In this document: positions 1 to 5,554 of the stretch, piece after piece | How positions within the stretch are numbered: position 1 is the stretch's first letter | Layout of the letters: each line of letters opens with the position of its first letter | Assembly (NCBI GenBank): GCA_947453585.1 | Contig: CANGHQ010000145.1 | Coordinates: forward strand, 1-5,554 | DNA: 5,554 bases | Direction: 5' to 3' | Source: Burkholderiales bacterium | GTDB lineage: Bacteria > Pseudomonadota > Gammaproteobacteria > Burkholderiales > Burkholderiaceae_C | Notes under the pieces: generated by a model | Told to the model about the DNA's origin: nothing | The model's database searches: none | The model's input: the letters and a program-made list of their open reading frames with translations, nothing else | Program-made: the position numbers and the translations under genes

Positions 1-896
1 ACCGAGTACATCGGCAATATCATGAAGGGCAGCAGGATGTGCGTCATGGCCGCCACCACGCCAAAGCGGTTGAACACCAGTGGCAGCGGCTCGGCAATCA
101 GGCCCAGCGCCTGCAGCACCGAGTTGATGACGCCTTCTTTTTGCAACACCACCATCCAGGCAGTGGTGCGCACCAAAAGCGAAGTCCAAAACGGCAGCAG
201 CACCAGAATCAGCAGCAAATTTGCGGTCTTGTCACGCAGGTGCGCCAGCAGGTAGGACAGCGGAAAGCCCAGCAAAATGCACATCACCGTGACGGTGAGC
301 GCCACGCCCAGCGTGCGCAGGTAGATGGTGATGTGGATGCGCTGGTCTTCGGGTTGCGCCACGATGCTGCCGTCGGGCAGGCGCCGGGCGTCCAGCGCTG
401 ACAAGAAAAACAGGGAATGGGTGGGCGAGGACAGGTTGCGGATCGTGCCCCAGATGGCGGGCTGCATCCAGGCCGGATCGGCGGCTTCAAAAAACGGGGC
501 CCAGGGGCCTTCTTCCTGGCTGGCTACGCGGCGCGCAGCGCGCATGAAGATGGTGCGCAGGCCAGACTCTTCAATATTCAAACGGTTGGCAATGGCACCG
601 GCTTTTTCGGCCTGTACTGCCGCTTTGAGGTCCAGCGCCAGAGCGGCATATACCGGCTCTGGCGGGGCCTGGTCCCGGGGGCCGTTCCAGGCATCGAGCG
701 CGCGCAAGGCGCGCGGCAGGTTGTCCGGAACGATCGGGTCATAAACGCTGTTGAGCAATACCGTGCCCAGAGGCAAGAGAAAGCTCAGGGCAACAAAAAT
801 GAACAAGGGCGCAATCAGCGCGTAGGCCCACAAATGGACGCGCCGCTCTGCTTTGCGCAGGCGCCGCCCCAGGTCTGACGTGCTGATTGCTGTCAT
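1..896 (-). CDS. ABC transporter permease, PotB-like (partial, C-terminus beyond the left edge)
   Basis: This is an inner-membrane permease subunit of a PotABCD-type importer. The frame stays open from an ATG at 894-896 to the window edge, giving 298 complete codons and no stop. An N-terminal cytoplasmic stretch rich in Arg/Lys (residues about 9-21) is followed by a first membrane helix (about 24-48) ending in NSVYD. A long, mostly hydrophilic segment (about 50-187) comes next. Three more hydrophobic stretches follow at about 190-217, 226-251 and 278-298; the motif LPFWTSLLVRTTAW (234-247) is typical of PotB-family permeases. The EAA loop that contacts the ATPase should lie past the edge. Only 4 bp separate this start from the stop of the binding-protein gene, and its Shine-Dalgarno sequence is weak, so translational coupling is likely. 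The TM1-TM2 segment is much longer than the roughly 40 residues of E. coli PotB. The family is clear; the substrate is inferred from neighbours. Confidence 0.9.
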   Translation of the reverse strand, partial: MTAISTSDLGRRLRKAERRVHLWAYALIAPLFIFVALSFLLPLGTVLLNSVYDPIVPDNLPRALRALDAWNGPRDQAPPEPVYAALALDLKAAVQAEKAGAIANRLNIEESGLRTIFMRAARRVASQEEGPWAPFFEAADPAWMQPAIWGTIRNLSSPTHSLFFLSALDARRLPDGSIVAQPEDQRIHITIYLRTLGVALTVTVMCILLGFPLSYLLAHLRDKTANLLLILVLLPFWTSLLVRTTAWMVVLQKEGVINSVLQALGLIAEPLPLVFNRFGVVAAMTHILLPFMILPMYS

Positions 897-900
897 GTTC

Positions 901-1983
901 TTACTTCGCCAGCCAGGCTGCGAACTTCTTGTTCAGGTCGTCCTGGTTTTCCATCCAGAACTGTGCGTTCGTGGGCATGGAGCGGCCAGGGTGACCAGCG
1001 TTGGGCAACCAAGCCTTGTAGGGGTTGGACGCAGGGATCAAAGCCAAGGACGAATTGCGGGTAGGCGCGTAAGGGATGTACTTGGCCTGGTCCGCCAAGG
1101 GCTGGCTGCTGCTGGCAAAGCGGATGAAGTCTTGTGCGGCGTCCAGGTTCTTGGTGCCTTTGAGGATGGCGTACAGGTCAGGAATCTGCACCTGGCCGTC
1201 CCACATCACTGCAAAGTCCTTTTTCTCTTTGGTGTTGGCGTCAACGATGCGACCGTGCCAGGCGTGGGTCATGACGACTTCACCAGCGGCCAGCAACTGA
1301 GGTGGTTGTGCACCAGCGGTCCACCAGACGATGCTGCTTTTGATGGTGTCGAGCTTCTTGAACGCGCGGTCCACGCCAGCGGGTGTGGAGAGCACTTTGT
1401 AGACGTCGGCCACAGCCACACCATCAGCCATCAGCGCCCATTCCAGGATCACGCTGGGGTCTTTCTTGACGCCGCGCTTGCCGGGGAACTTGGTGACGTT
1501 AAAGAAGTCTTCCAGGGTCTTGGGGCCGTTGGCACCCATTTTGGCTTTGTCGTAGGCCACGATGTTGGCGTAGGTGATGACGCCAATGGCGCAAGGCAGA
1601 ATCATGCCTGCCGAGAAGTCTTTGGCAGCAGGGGTGCCGTCAGCGCCAGCGGGCAGCTTGCTGGGGTCGATTTTTTCGAGCAAGCCTTCTTCGCAGCCTT
1701 TGAGGGCTTCTGCGGGCTCCAGATCAACCACGTCCCATTTGATGTTGCCCGACTTGACCTGGGCGCTGATTTCGCCCAAGGTGCCGCCCCAGTCCACCGA
1801 AGTGATCTTGGTACCGGTCTTGGCGGTGTAGGGCTTGTGGTAAGCCTCCACCTGGCTGGTGGTGTACGCGCCGCCCCATGAGGCCACGGTCAACGCTTGT
1901 TGCGCAGCGCCGGTGCTTGGCAGGATGGCAACAACGGCGGCGCTAACGACCGTCAATGCGCTTAAATGGATCTTTTTGAACAT
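901..1983 (-). CDS. Periplasmic substrate-binding protein of a PotD/PotF-like ABC importer
   Basis: This 360-residue extracytoplasmic binding protein captures the solute for the adjacent ATPase and permease. A Sec signal peptide is evident: KK at 3-4, a hydrophobic core at about 7-21, and probable signal peptidase I cleavage near residues 26-30 (TGA-AQQA). There is no lipobox Cys, as expected for a soluble Gram-negative periplasmic protein. PotD/PotF family landmarks are visible: ASWGGAY (34-40), WDVVDLE (83-89), the hinge-region segment LPCAIGVITYAN (129-140), WW at 220-221, AWHGR (241-245) and a PDLYAILKG block. Compared by eye with E. coli PotF, the putrescine-contacting Asp39 and Asp247 correspond to Gly38 and Arg245 here, so a polyamine ligand is doubtful. 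The only two cysteines, C97 and C131, could form a disulfide. ATG 1983 was chosen because it gives the signal peptide at the N-terminus and has a good Shine-Dalgarno; an upstream in-frame start would overlap the ATPase gene. Creatine as ligand is inference. Confidence 0.93.
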   Translation of the reverse strand: MFKKIHLSALTVVSAAVVAILPSTGAAQQALTVASWGGAYTTSQVEAYHKPYTAKTGTKITSVDWGGTLGEISAQVKSGNIKWDVVDLEPAEALKGCEEGLLEKIDPSKLPAGADGTPAAKDFSAGMILPCAIGVITYANIVAYDKAKMGANGPKTLEDFFNVTKFPGKRGVKKDPSVILEWALMADGVAVADVYKVLSTPAGVDRAFKKLDTIKSSIVWWTAGAQPPQLLAAGEVVMTHAWHGRIVDANTKEKKDFAVMWDGQVQIPDLYAILKGTKNLDAAQDFIRFASSSQPLADQAKYIPYAPTRNSSLALIPASNPYKAWLPNAGHPGRSMPTNAQFWMENQDDLNKKFAAWLAK

Positions 1984-1987
1984 GCTG

Positions 1988-1993
1988 TTTCCT
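1988..1993 (-). promoter_or_regulatory. Ribosome binding site of the substrate-binding-protein gene
   Basis: On the minus strand AGGAAA lies 4 bp before the ATG at 1981-1983 (AGGA to ATG is 6 bases). It is in the 32-bp gap after the ATPase stop codon and fixes the start at the signal peptide rather than at the upstream in-frame ATG at 2055. Confidence 0.75.
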
Positions 1994-2015
1994 GTTGTAT
2001 GAATGAATGCCGCCC

Positions 2016-3101
2016 TTACACGCCGTCCAGAGCCCGGCAGTCGGACACATTCCACCCGAGGGTGGCTGTGCTGCCGGCTTGCAAGCTCAAGTCGCGTCCA
2101 TCGTTGGGAAGCGTAACGATGAAATCTTCAAGTCCGCACGCGTTCATGCGCAGGCGGGCGTAGCGGCCCAGGTAGGTCACATCGACCACCGTGCCACTGA
2201 CTGTGGTCTGAACCGCGCCTGCCGGCGGATTCAGGTGAATGCGCTCAGGGCGGATCGACAGGCGCGTGGCCTGCCCGACCTTGTCTACCGCCACCGCACG
2301 TGCTGCCAGGCGCACGCCGTCGGCCAGCGTGACTTCGCAGTCGCTGCCCGAGATGGAGCTCACATGCCCGTGCAAGGTGTTGTTCTCGCCAATGAACTGC
2401 GCAACAAAGGCGTTGGACGGGCTCTCATAGAGCTCCGTGGGCGTGTCAATCTGCTGGATGCGGCCGTGGTGAAACACCGCCACGCGATCAGACATGGCCA
2501 GCGCCTCGGTCTGGTCATGCGTGACGTAGACGATGGTGATGCCCAACTCGTGGTGCAGGCGCTTGATCTCGTACTGCAATTGCTCGCGCAGTTGCTTGTC
2601 CAGGGCCGAGAGCGGCTCGTCCATCAGCACCAGTTGCGGCTCAAACACCAGCGCGCGGGCCACGGCCACGCGCTGCTGCTGTCCGCCCGACATTTGCGCC
2701 GGGCGACGCGACTCAAAACCTTTTAGACCCACTTTGTCCAGCGCCCGCATGACGCGCTCATGCGCCTCATTCCCCTTGACGCCACGCACGCTCAAGGGAA
2801 AGCCCACGTTCTCGGCCACCGTCATGTGCGGAAACAGTGCGTAGCTCTGGAACACCATGCCAATGTTGCGGTGCTCCGGGGCAATGCGGTTGATGGGCTT
2901 GCCGTCGAGATAAATCTCGCCAGCCGTAGCCGTCTCAAAGCCCGCGAGCATCATCAGCGTGGTGGTTTTGCCCGAACCCGAGGGTCCGAGCAAGGTCAGG
3001 AACTCGCCCTGGGCAATATCAAGATTAAGGTCTTGCACCACGAGCTGCCGACCGTCGTAGCTTTTTTCTACGTGGTCGAAGCGGACATAGGGCTGTTGCA
3101 T
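2016..3101 (-). CDS. ABC transporter ATP-binding protein, PotA/FbpC-like
   Basis: This cytoplasmic 361-residue ATPase powers the importer encoded downstream. All nucleotide-binding motifs are intact: A-loop Tyr15, Walker A GPSGSGKT (39-46), Q-loop Gln85, signature MSGGQ (137-141), Walker B LVLMDE (157-162), D-loop SALD (165-168) and the switch His195. The C-terminal part (from about 240, with SIRPE near 280) is the TOBE-type regulatory domain of the PotA/MalK group, and the overall length fits PotA-like proteins. The stop lies 32 bp before the binding-protein gene and the start 53 bp after the creatinase stop, so co-transcription with both is likely. The start context is unusual: a C-rich stretch precedes the ATG and only a weak GGA is seen 11 bases upstream. 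The start is still preferred because PYVRFDHVEKSYDG is the normal family N-terminus. PotA-like sequence does not fix the substrate, so no pot symbol is given. Confidence 0.96.
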   Translation of the reverse strand: MQQPYVRFDHVEKSYDGRQLVVQDLNLDIAQGEFLTLLGPSGSGKTTTLMMLAGFETATAGEIYLDGKPINRIAPEHRNIGMVFQSYALFPHMTVAENVGFPLSVRGVKGNEAHERVMRALDKVGLKGFESRRPAQMSGGQQQRVAVARALVFEPQLVLMDEPLSALDKQLREQLQYEIKRLHHELGITIVYVTHDQTEALAMSDRVAVFHHGRIQQIDTPTELYESPSNAFVAQFIGENNTLHGHVSSISGSDCEVTLADGVRLAARAVAVDKVGQATRLSIRPERIHLNPPAGAVQTTVSGTVVDVTYLGRYARLRMNACGLEDFIVTLPNDGRDLSLQAGSTATLGWNVSDCRALDGV

Positions 3102-3154
3102 GGGGGGCGGGTTCCAGATTCAGGTTGAGTCCGTGAGATAAGCAGGTTTTGTGC

Positions 3155-4366
3155 CTATGCAGGGATGATGTTGTGCTTGGGGCCGTACGGGAAGCCCGTG
3201 ATGTTTTGGTGTCCGGTTTCGGTAACCACCAATATATCGTGTTCCCGGTATCCACCGGCACCGGGCAAACCCTCGGGCAGCATGATCATGGGCTCAATCG
3301 ACACCACCATTCCGGGCTCGAGCACGGTTTCGATGTCTTCGCGGAACTCGAGTCCGGCTTCGCGTCCATAGTAGTGCGACAGCACGCCAAAAGAGTGCCC
3401 GTAACCAAAGGTGCGGTACTTCAGCAAACCGTACTCTTCGTAAATCTTGTTGAGCTCCAGGGCCACGTCACAGCAGCGCATGCCAGGCTTGACCAGCTTT
3501 TGGCCTTCTTCGTGCACGCGCACATTGACTTCCCACAGCTTGAGTGACGCCGCGTCCACTTCGCCGAAAAACAAGGTGCGTTCCAGCGCCGTGTAGTAGC
3601 CCGAAATCATGGAGAAGCAGTTCAGGCTCAGGATGTCGCCCTTTTGCACTTTGCGCGTGGTCACCGGGTTGTGCGCGCCGTCGGTGTTGATGCCCGACTG
3701 GAACCAGGTCCAGCTGTCCATCAGCTCGGTGTGCGGGTAGCGTTTGGCAATCTCGCGCACCATGGCCTGGGTGGAAGCCAGCGCCACTTCATACTCGGGC
3801 ACGCCTTCGTGCACCGCAGCTACCAGGGCGGCAGCGCCAATGTCGCAAACCTGCGCGCCGTTTTTGATGAACTCGATTTCTTCGGCCGACTTCACCATGC
3901 GCAGCTTCATGCAGTCGTTGGCGATGTTGGTGAACTCCACGTGCGTGAGCACCGACTTGATCTTGTCCATGCGCTCGAGCGGCAGGTGGTCGTATTCCAG
4001 GCCAACGCGACCGTGGTTTGGTACTTCTTGCGCAATGGCGCGGAAGTAGTTGCCGCTTTGCCAGTCGGTGTAAATCACGGCGCGGTCGCACACGCCTTTG
4101 CGCCAGGGTTGGCCGCCGTCAATGTTGGCGGCAATGATGACCGATTTGTCTTGCGTGACCACCAGGCTGTAGAAGCGGCCAAACGAGCAGTACAAAAAGT
4201 CGCTGTAGTAATTGATGTTGTGGTAGCTGGTGAAAATCACCGTGTCTACCGAACGCTGCGCCATCATGGCGCGCAGTTTGCGGATGCGGTTGGCGTATTC
4301 GCCGTCCGAGAAACTGTGGCGTACGCGCTCGCCGTTGTCGATGGTTATCAGGTTGGGCATGGTCAT
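3155..4366 (-). CDS. creA: Creatinase (creatine amidinohydrolase, EC 3.5.3.3)
   Basis: This enzyme hydrolyses creatine to sarcosine and urea in the cytoplasm. From ATG 4366 it is 403 residues, the length of the Pseudomonas putida enzyme, and many long blocks match that protein as I recall it, for example TSYHNINYYSDFLYCSFGR (46-64), FQSGINTDGAHNPVTTRKV (222-240) and GYGHSFG (321-327). The catalytic His232 and the substrate-binding Glu262 and Glu358 fall at exactly the known positions. It has the two-domain creatinase/prolidase layout: an N-terminal domain (about 1-160) and a C-terminal pita-bread M24 domain (about 161-400). The two metal-ligand Asp positions of M24 peptidases appear as Asn249 and Ala260, in keeping with metal-independent creatinase rather than an aminopeptidase. 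An upstream in-frame start would add 16 residues, but the Shine-Dalgarno favours 4366. It sits between a sensor-type regulator and an importer. The symbol follows the creatinase name and is not the E. coli creA. Confidence 0.97.
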   Translation of the reverse strand: MTMPNLITIDNGERVRHSFSDGEYANRIRKLRAMMAQRSVDTVIFTSYHNINYYSDFLYCSFGRFYSLVVTQDKSVIIAANIDGGQPWRKGVCDRAVIYTDWQSGNYFRAIAQEVPNHGRVGLEYDHLPLERMDKIKSVLTHVEFTNIANDCMKLRMVKSAEEIEFIKNGAQVCDIGAAALVAAVHEGVPEYEVALASTQAMVREIAKRYPHTELMDSWTWFQSGINTDGAHNPVTTRKVQKGDILSLNCFSMISGYYTALERTLFFGEVDAASLKLWEVNVRVHEEGQKLVKPGMRCCDVALELNKIYEEYGLLKYRTFGYGHSFGVLSHYYGREAGLEFREDIETVLEPGMVVSIEPMIMLPEGLPGAGGYREHDILVVTETGHQNITGFPYGPKHNIIPA

Positions 4367-4372
4367 GGGGAT

Positions 4373-4377
4373 TCTCC
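4373..4377 (-). promoter_or_regulatory. Ribosome binding site of the creatinase gene
   Basis: GGAGA on the minus strand ends 6 bases before the ATG at 4364-4366 (GGAG to ATG is 7 bases). It decides the start: it supports the 403-residue protein and not the 16-residue longer version from the upstream in-frame ATG at 4414. A second in-frame ATG two codons downstream (codon 3) is a less well spaced alternative. Confidence 0.75.
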
Positions 4378-4391
4378 GAAGGTTGCTTGCA

Positions 4392-4420
4392 ATTGCCCCC
4401 GAGTATTGTGGCAATGTCAG
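4392..4420 (-). promoter_or_regulatory. Candidate operator/promoter in the creatinase leader
   Basis: The 70-bp gap between the regulator stop and the creatinase start contains an inverted repeat: ATTGCC (4392-4397) and GGCAAT (4410-4415) on the plus strand, with a 12-bp spacer. On the minus strand a CTGACA hexamer (4415-4420, 5 of 6 matches to a sigma70 -35 box) lies 17 bp before GGCAAT (4392-4397), a poor -10 match (3 of 6). The repeat would thus overlap a possible promoter driving creatinase and the importer genes. It has no following T-run, so it does not look like a terminator. Both the promoter and the operator reading are tentative: six-base arms can occur by chance and AraC-family proteins often use direct repeats. 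Confidence 0.3.
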
Positions 4421-4436
4421 GACAAAGCGTAGTGAA

Positions 4437-5429
4437 TTACGACAACAGTCTTTCCTTAAACGCCAGGCCTTGGCGGCGATTTACGCGGTCTTTTTGCGGC
4501 GGCGCCCCAAAACGGGGCGTATACCGTGCCGTCAGGTGCGACGGTGAGGCGAATCCGGTCTCCAGTGCTATGTCACGGATGCTTTTGTCGCTGCGCTGCA
4601 CCAAAATGCGCGCGTGCGAGAGCCGGATGTCCAAATAGATGCGTTCGGCCGACTTGGCAAACTGCTGGCGAAAAAGCCGCTGCAGGCTGCGCAAGGGCAT
4701 GCCGGCAAACTGCGCGATCTCGGTAATGGTGAGCGGCTCGCTCACATTGGCCTCCATCAGGCGCAGCGCCTCTACCGCTGCGGGCGGGGTGACGCGCTCC
4801 TGGTGGATGATGGACACGGTCTGCACATCGGTCAGGCTGCGCCGCTCCACCACCAGCAGATTGGCCACCTCGTTGGCCAGTTGGCGGCTGCCCGGTGCTT
4901 GCGTCAGCAGATAAGTCATCAGGTCCAGCGGTGCTACGCCGCCGCTGCAGGTGTAGCGGTCGCGGTCCACCTCAAAAAAATGCTGGGTCACGATCACTTG
5001 CGGAAACTGCTCGGCCAGCGCCTCGTGGTCTTCCCAGTGGATGGTGCAGCGGTAGCCATTGAGCAAACCGGCCTGCGCCATCAGGTAGGCGCCGGTGTCA
5101 ATGCCACCCAGCGGCAGCCCCTGGGCCGCCATTTTTTTCAGCCAGAGGGTGAGCGCGCGCAGGCCGCGGCTGGGAATGGGGTTGGGGCCAATGACAAACA
5201 CCACGTCCAAGGGCGGCGCGTCAGTCAGGCTGTGCTGCGTCATGATCTGGATGCCGTCGCTTGACGCCACCAGGCCGCCATCGACCGAGAGCAGCACCGA
5301 GCGGTAGGTGGCGCGCCCCAGCACGCCGTTGGCAATGCGCAGCGGGTCCACGCAGGCGCTTAGCGCAATGAGCGAAAAGTTCGGCACAACCACAAAGCCG
5401 AAGACCAGCGACTGCTTGGACGACACCAC
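4437..5429 (-). CDS. GlxA-family transcriptional regulator (DJ-1/PfpI-like sensor domain plus AraC HTH)
   Basis: This 330-residue predicted DNA-binding regulator has two parts. The N-terminal DJ-1/PfpI (class I glutamine amidotransferase-like) domain spans about residues 8-190, starting with FGFVVVPNFSLIALSACVDPLR and including the nucleophile-elbow motif GGIDTGAYLMAQAGLLNG (108-125). The AraC-type double helix-turn-helix lies at about 217-311, with first helices near LTITEIAQFAGM (233-244) and the second at SIRDIALETGFASPSHL (283-299). The catalytic-type Cys of the elbow is Asp111 here, so the domain probably senses a ligand rather than acting as an enzyme. Known relatives with this layout are CdhR (carnitine), GbdR (glycine betaine/dimethylglycine), SouR (sarcosine) and, from memory, CahR for creatine use in P. 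putida. Lying directly upstream of creatinase, it probably activates that gene in response to creatine or a product. Tandem GTG codons at 5427-5429 and 5424-5426 are the only fitting starts after the upstream stop; no strong Shine-Dalgarno is visible. Confidence 0.92.
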   Translation of the reverse strand: MVSSKQSLVFGFVVVPNFSLIALSACVDPLRIANGVLGRATYRSVLLSVDGGLVASSDGIQIMTQHSLTDAPPLDVVFVIGPNPIPSRGLRALTLWLKKMAAQGLPLGGIDTGAYLMAQAGLLNGYRCTIHWEDHEALAEQFPQVIVTQHFFEVDRDRYTCSGGVAPLDLMTYLLTQAPGSRQLANEVANLLVVERRSLTDVQTVSIIHQERVTPPAAVEALRLMEANVSEPLTITEIAQFAGMPLRSLQRLFRQQFAKSAERIYLDIRLSHARILVQRSDKSIRDIALETGFASPSHLTARYTPRFGAPPQKDRVNRRQGLAFKERLLS

Positions 5430-5441
5430 GGTGCGCGCAGC

Positions 5442-5554
5442 CTAGCCGTGCAGGTTGTCGTTGCGCGCGATCTCCAGCAGGTGGTCCACCGCGTCGCCGT
5501 GCTCGCGGCAGTTGCGCTCATGCCAGCGCTTGATCAGCCACATGCAGCCGGCCA
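5442..5554 (-). CDS. C-terminal end of an unrecognised protein (partial, 5' end beyond the right edge)
   Basis: The last 36 codons of a minus-strand gene end with TAG at 5442-5444. Nearly every codon ends in G or C (the one clear exception is a CAT), which matches the neighbouring genes and argues for real coding. The tail reads AGCMWLIKRWHERN, then a Cys, and ends with LLEIARNDNLHG; it is rich in charged and polar residues and looks like a soluble, partly helical C-terminus. I do not recognise the family. The stop is only 12 bp before the regulator's GTG and in the same reading frame, so the two genes are probably co-transcribed and perhaps translationally linked. Its position suggests a role related to the creatine/sarcosine pathway, but that is a guess from context. 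Confidence 0.6.
   Translation of the reverse strand, partial: AGCMWLIKRWHERNCREHGDAVDHLLEIARNDNLHG

Noticed and set aside
22..878. Several overlapping plus-strand frames and a short minus-strand frame (284-490)
   Set aside because: They all overlap the permease, which has proper membrane helices, a family motif and coupling to the upstream gene.
853..1881. A 342-codon open frame on the plus strand
   Set aside because: It lies antisense to the binding-protein gene, its protein resembles no family I know, and its openness follows from the GC-biased codons of the real gene.
1984..2055. Twenty-four-residue N-terminal extension of the binding protein
   Set aside because: It would overlap the ATPase gene and bury the signal peptide; the ribosome binding site supports the start at 1983.
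2007..2726. A 239-codon open frame on the plus strand
   Set aside because: It is antisense to the ATPase gene, whose motifs are all intact; it is a codon-bias shadow.
2016..3101. Naming the importer genes potA/potD/potB as a polyamine system
   Set aside because: Family similarity is real, but the altered binding-protein pocket and the creatinase neighbour make polyamines an unlikely substrate.
4367..4414. Sixteen-residue N-terminal extension of creatinase
   Set aside because: The extension runs through the leader, has no family match, and the good ribosome binding site and the 403-residue family length favour the start at 4366.
3644..4432. A 262-codon open frame on the plus strand
   Set aside because: It is antisense to creatinase, starts inside it, and has no recognisable domain or ribosome binding site.
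4503..4519. Hairpin CGCCCC-AAAAC-GGGGCG as a possible terminator
   Set aside because: It lies inside the coding part of the regulator's C-terminus and no T-run follows it on either strand.
4614..5264. A 216-codon open frame on the plus strand
   Set aside because: It is antisense to the regulator's sensor and DNA-binding domains and has His/Gln/Ala-rich shadow composition.

Overview
The window looks like a chromosomal catabolic locus from a GC-rich betaproteobacterium, most likely a burkholderialean close to Comamonadaceae. This is inferred from gene content, third-position G/C bias and protein style; there is no taxonomic marker in the window. All supported genes lie on the minus strand, closely spaced and in one direction. 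Transcription therefore runs from the right edge (5554) to the left edge (1). No tRNA, rRNA, mobile element, CRISPR array or convincing terminator was seen. No gap between genes exceeds about 70 bp.

Right to left the layout is: (a) the last 36 codons of an unrecognised protein (5442-5554, cut by the edge); (b) a GlxA-type AraC-family regulator with an N-terminal DJ-1/PfpI-like domain (4437-5429); (c) a 70-bp leader with a small inverted repeat; (d) a creatinase (3155-4366), the most securely identified gene, with the catalytic His232 and both active-site Glu residues at the positions known for the Pseudomonas enzyme; (e) an ABC importer of the PotABCD (polyamine/opine/compatible-solute) type: ATPase (2016-3101), periplasmic binding protein (901-1983) and a first permease (1-896, cut by the left edge). 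A second permease would be expected just beyond base 1.

The genes suggest one functional unit. The binding protein, permease(s) and ATPase would import a small guanidino or amino-acid-like solute, and creatinase would hydrolyse creatine to sarcosine and urea. The regulator belongs to the group that senses carnitine, glycine betaine or sarcosine, and would probably switch the unit on in response to creatine or its product. The main new hypothesis is that the PotD-like importer is a dedicated creatine transporter. It rests on gene order and on a binding protein that, aligned by eye, has replaced two polyamine-coordinating Asp residues of PotF, one of them with Arg. Genes for sarcosine oxidation, urea breakdown and creatininase are not in the window and may lie in the flanks.
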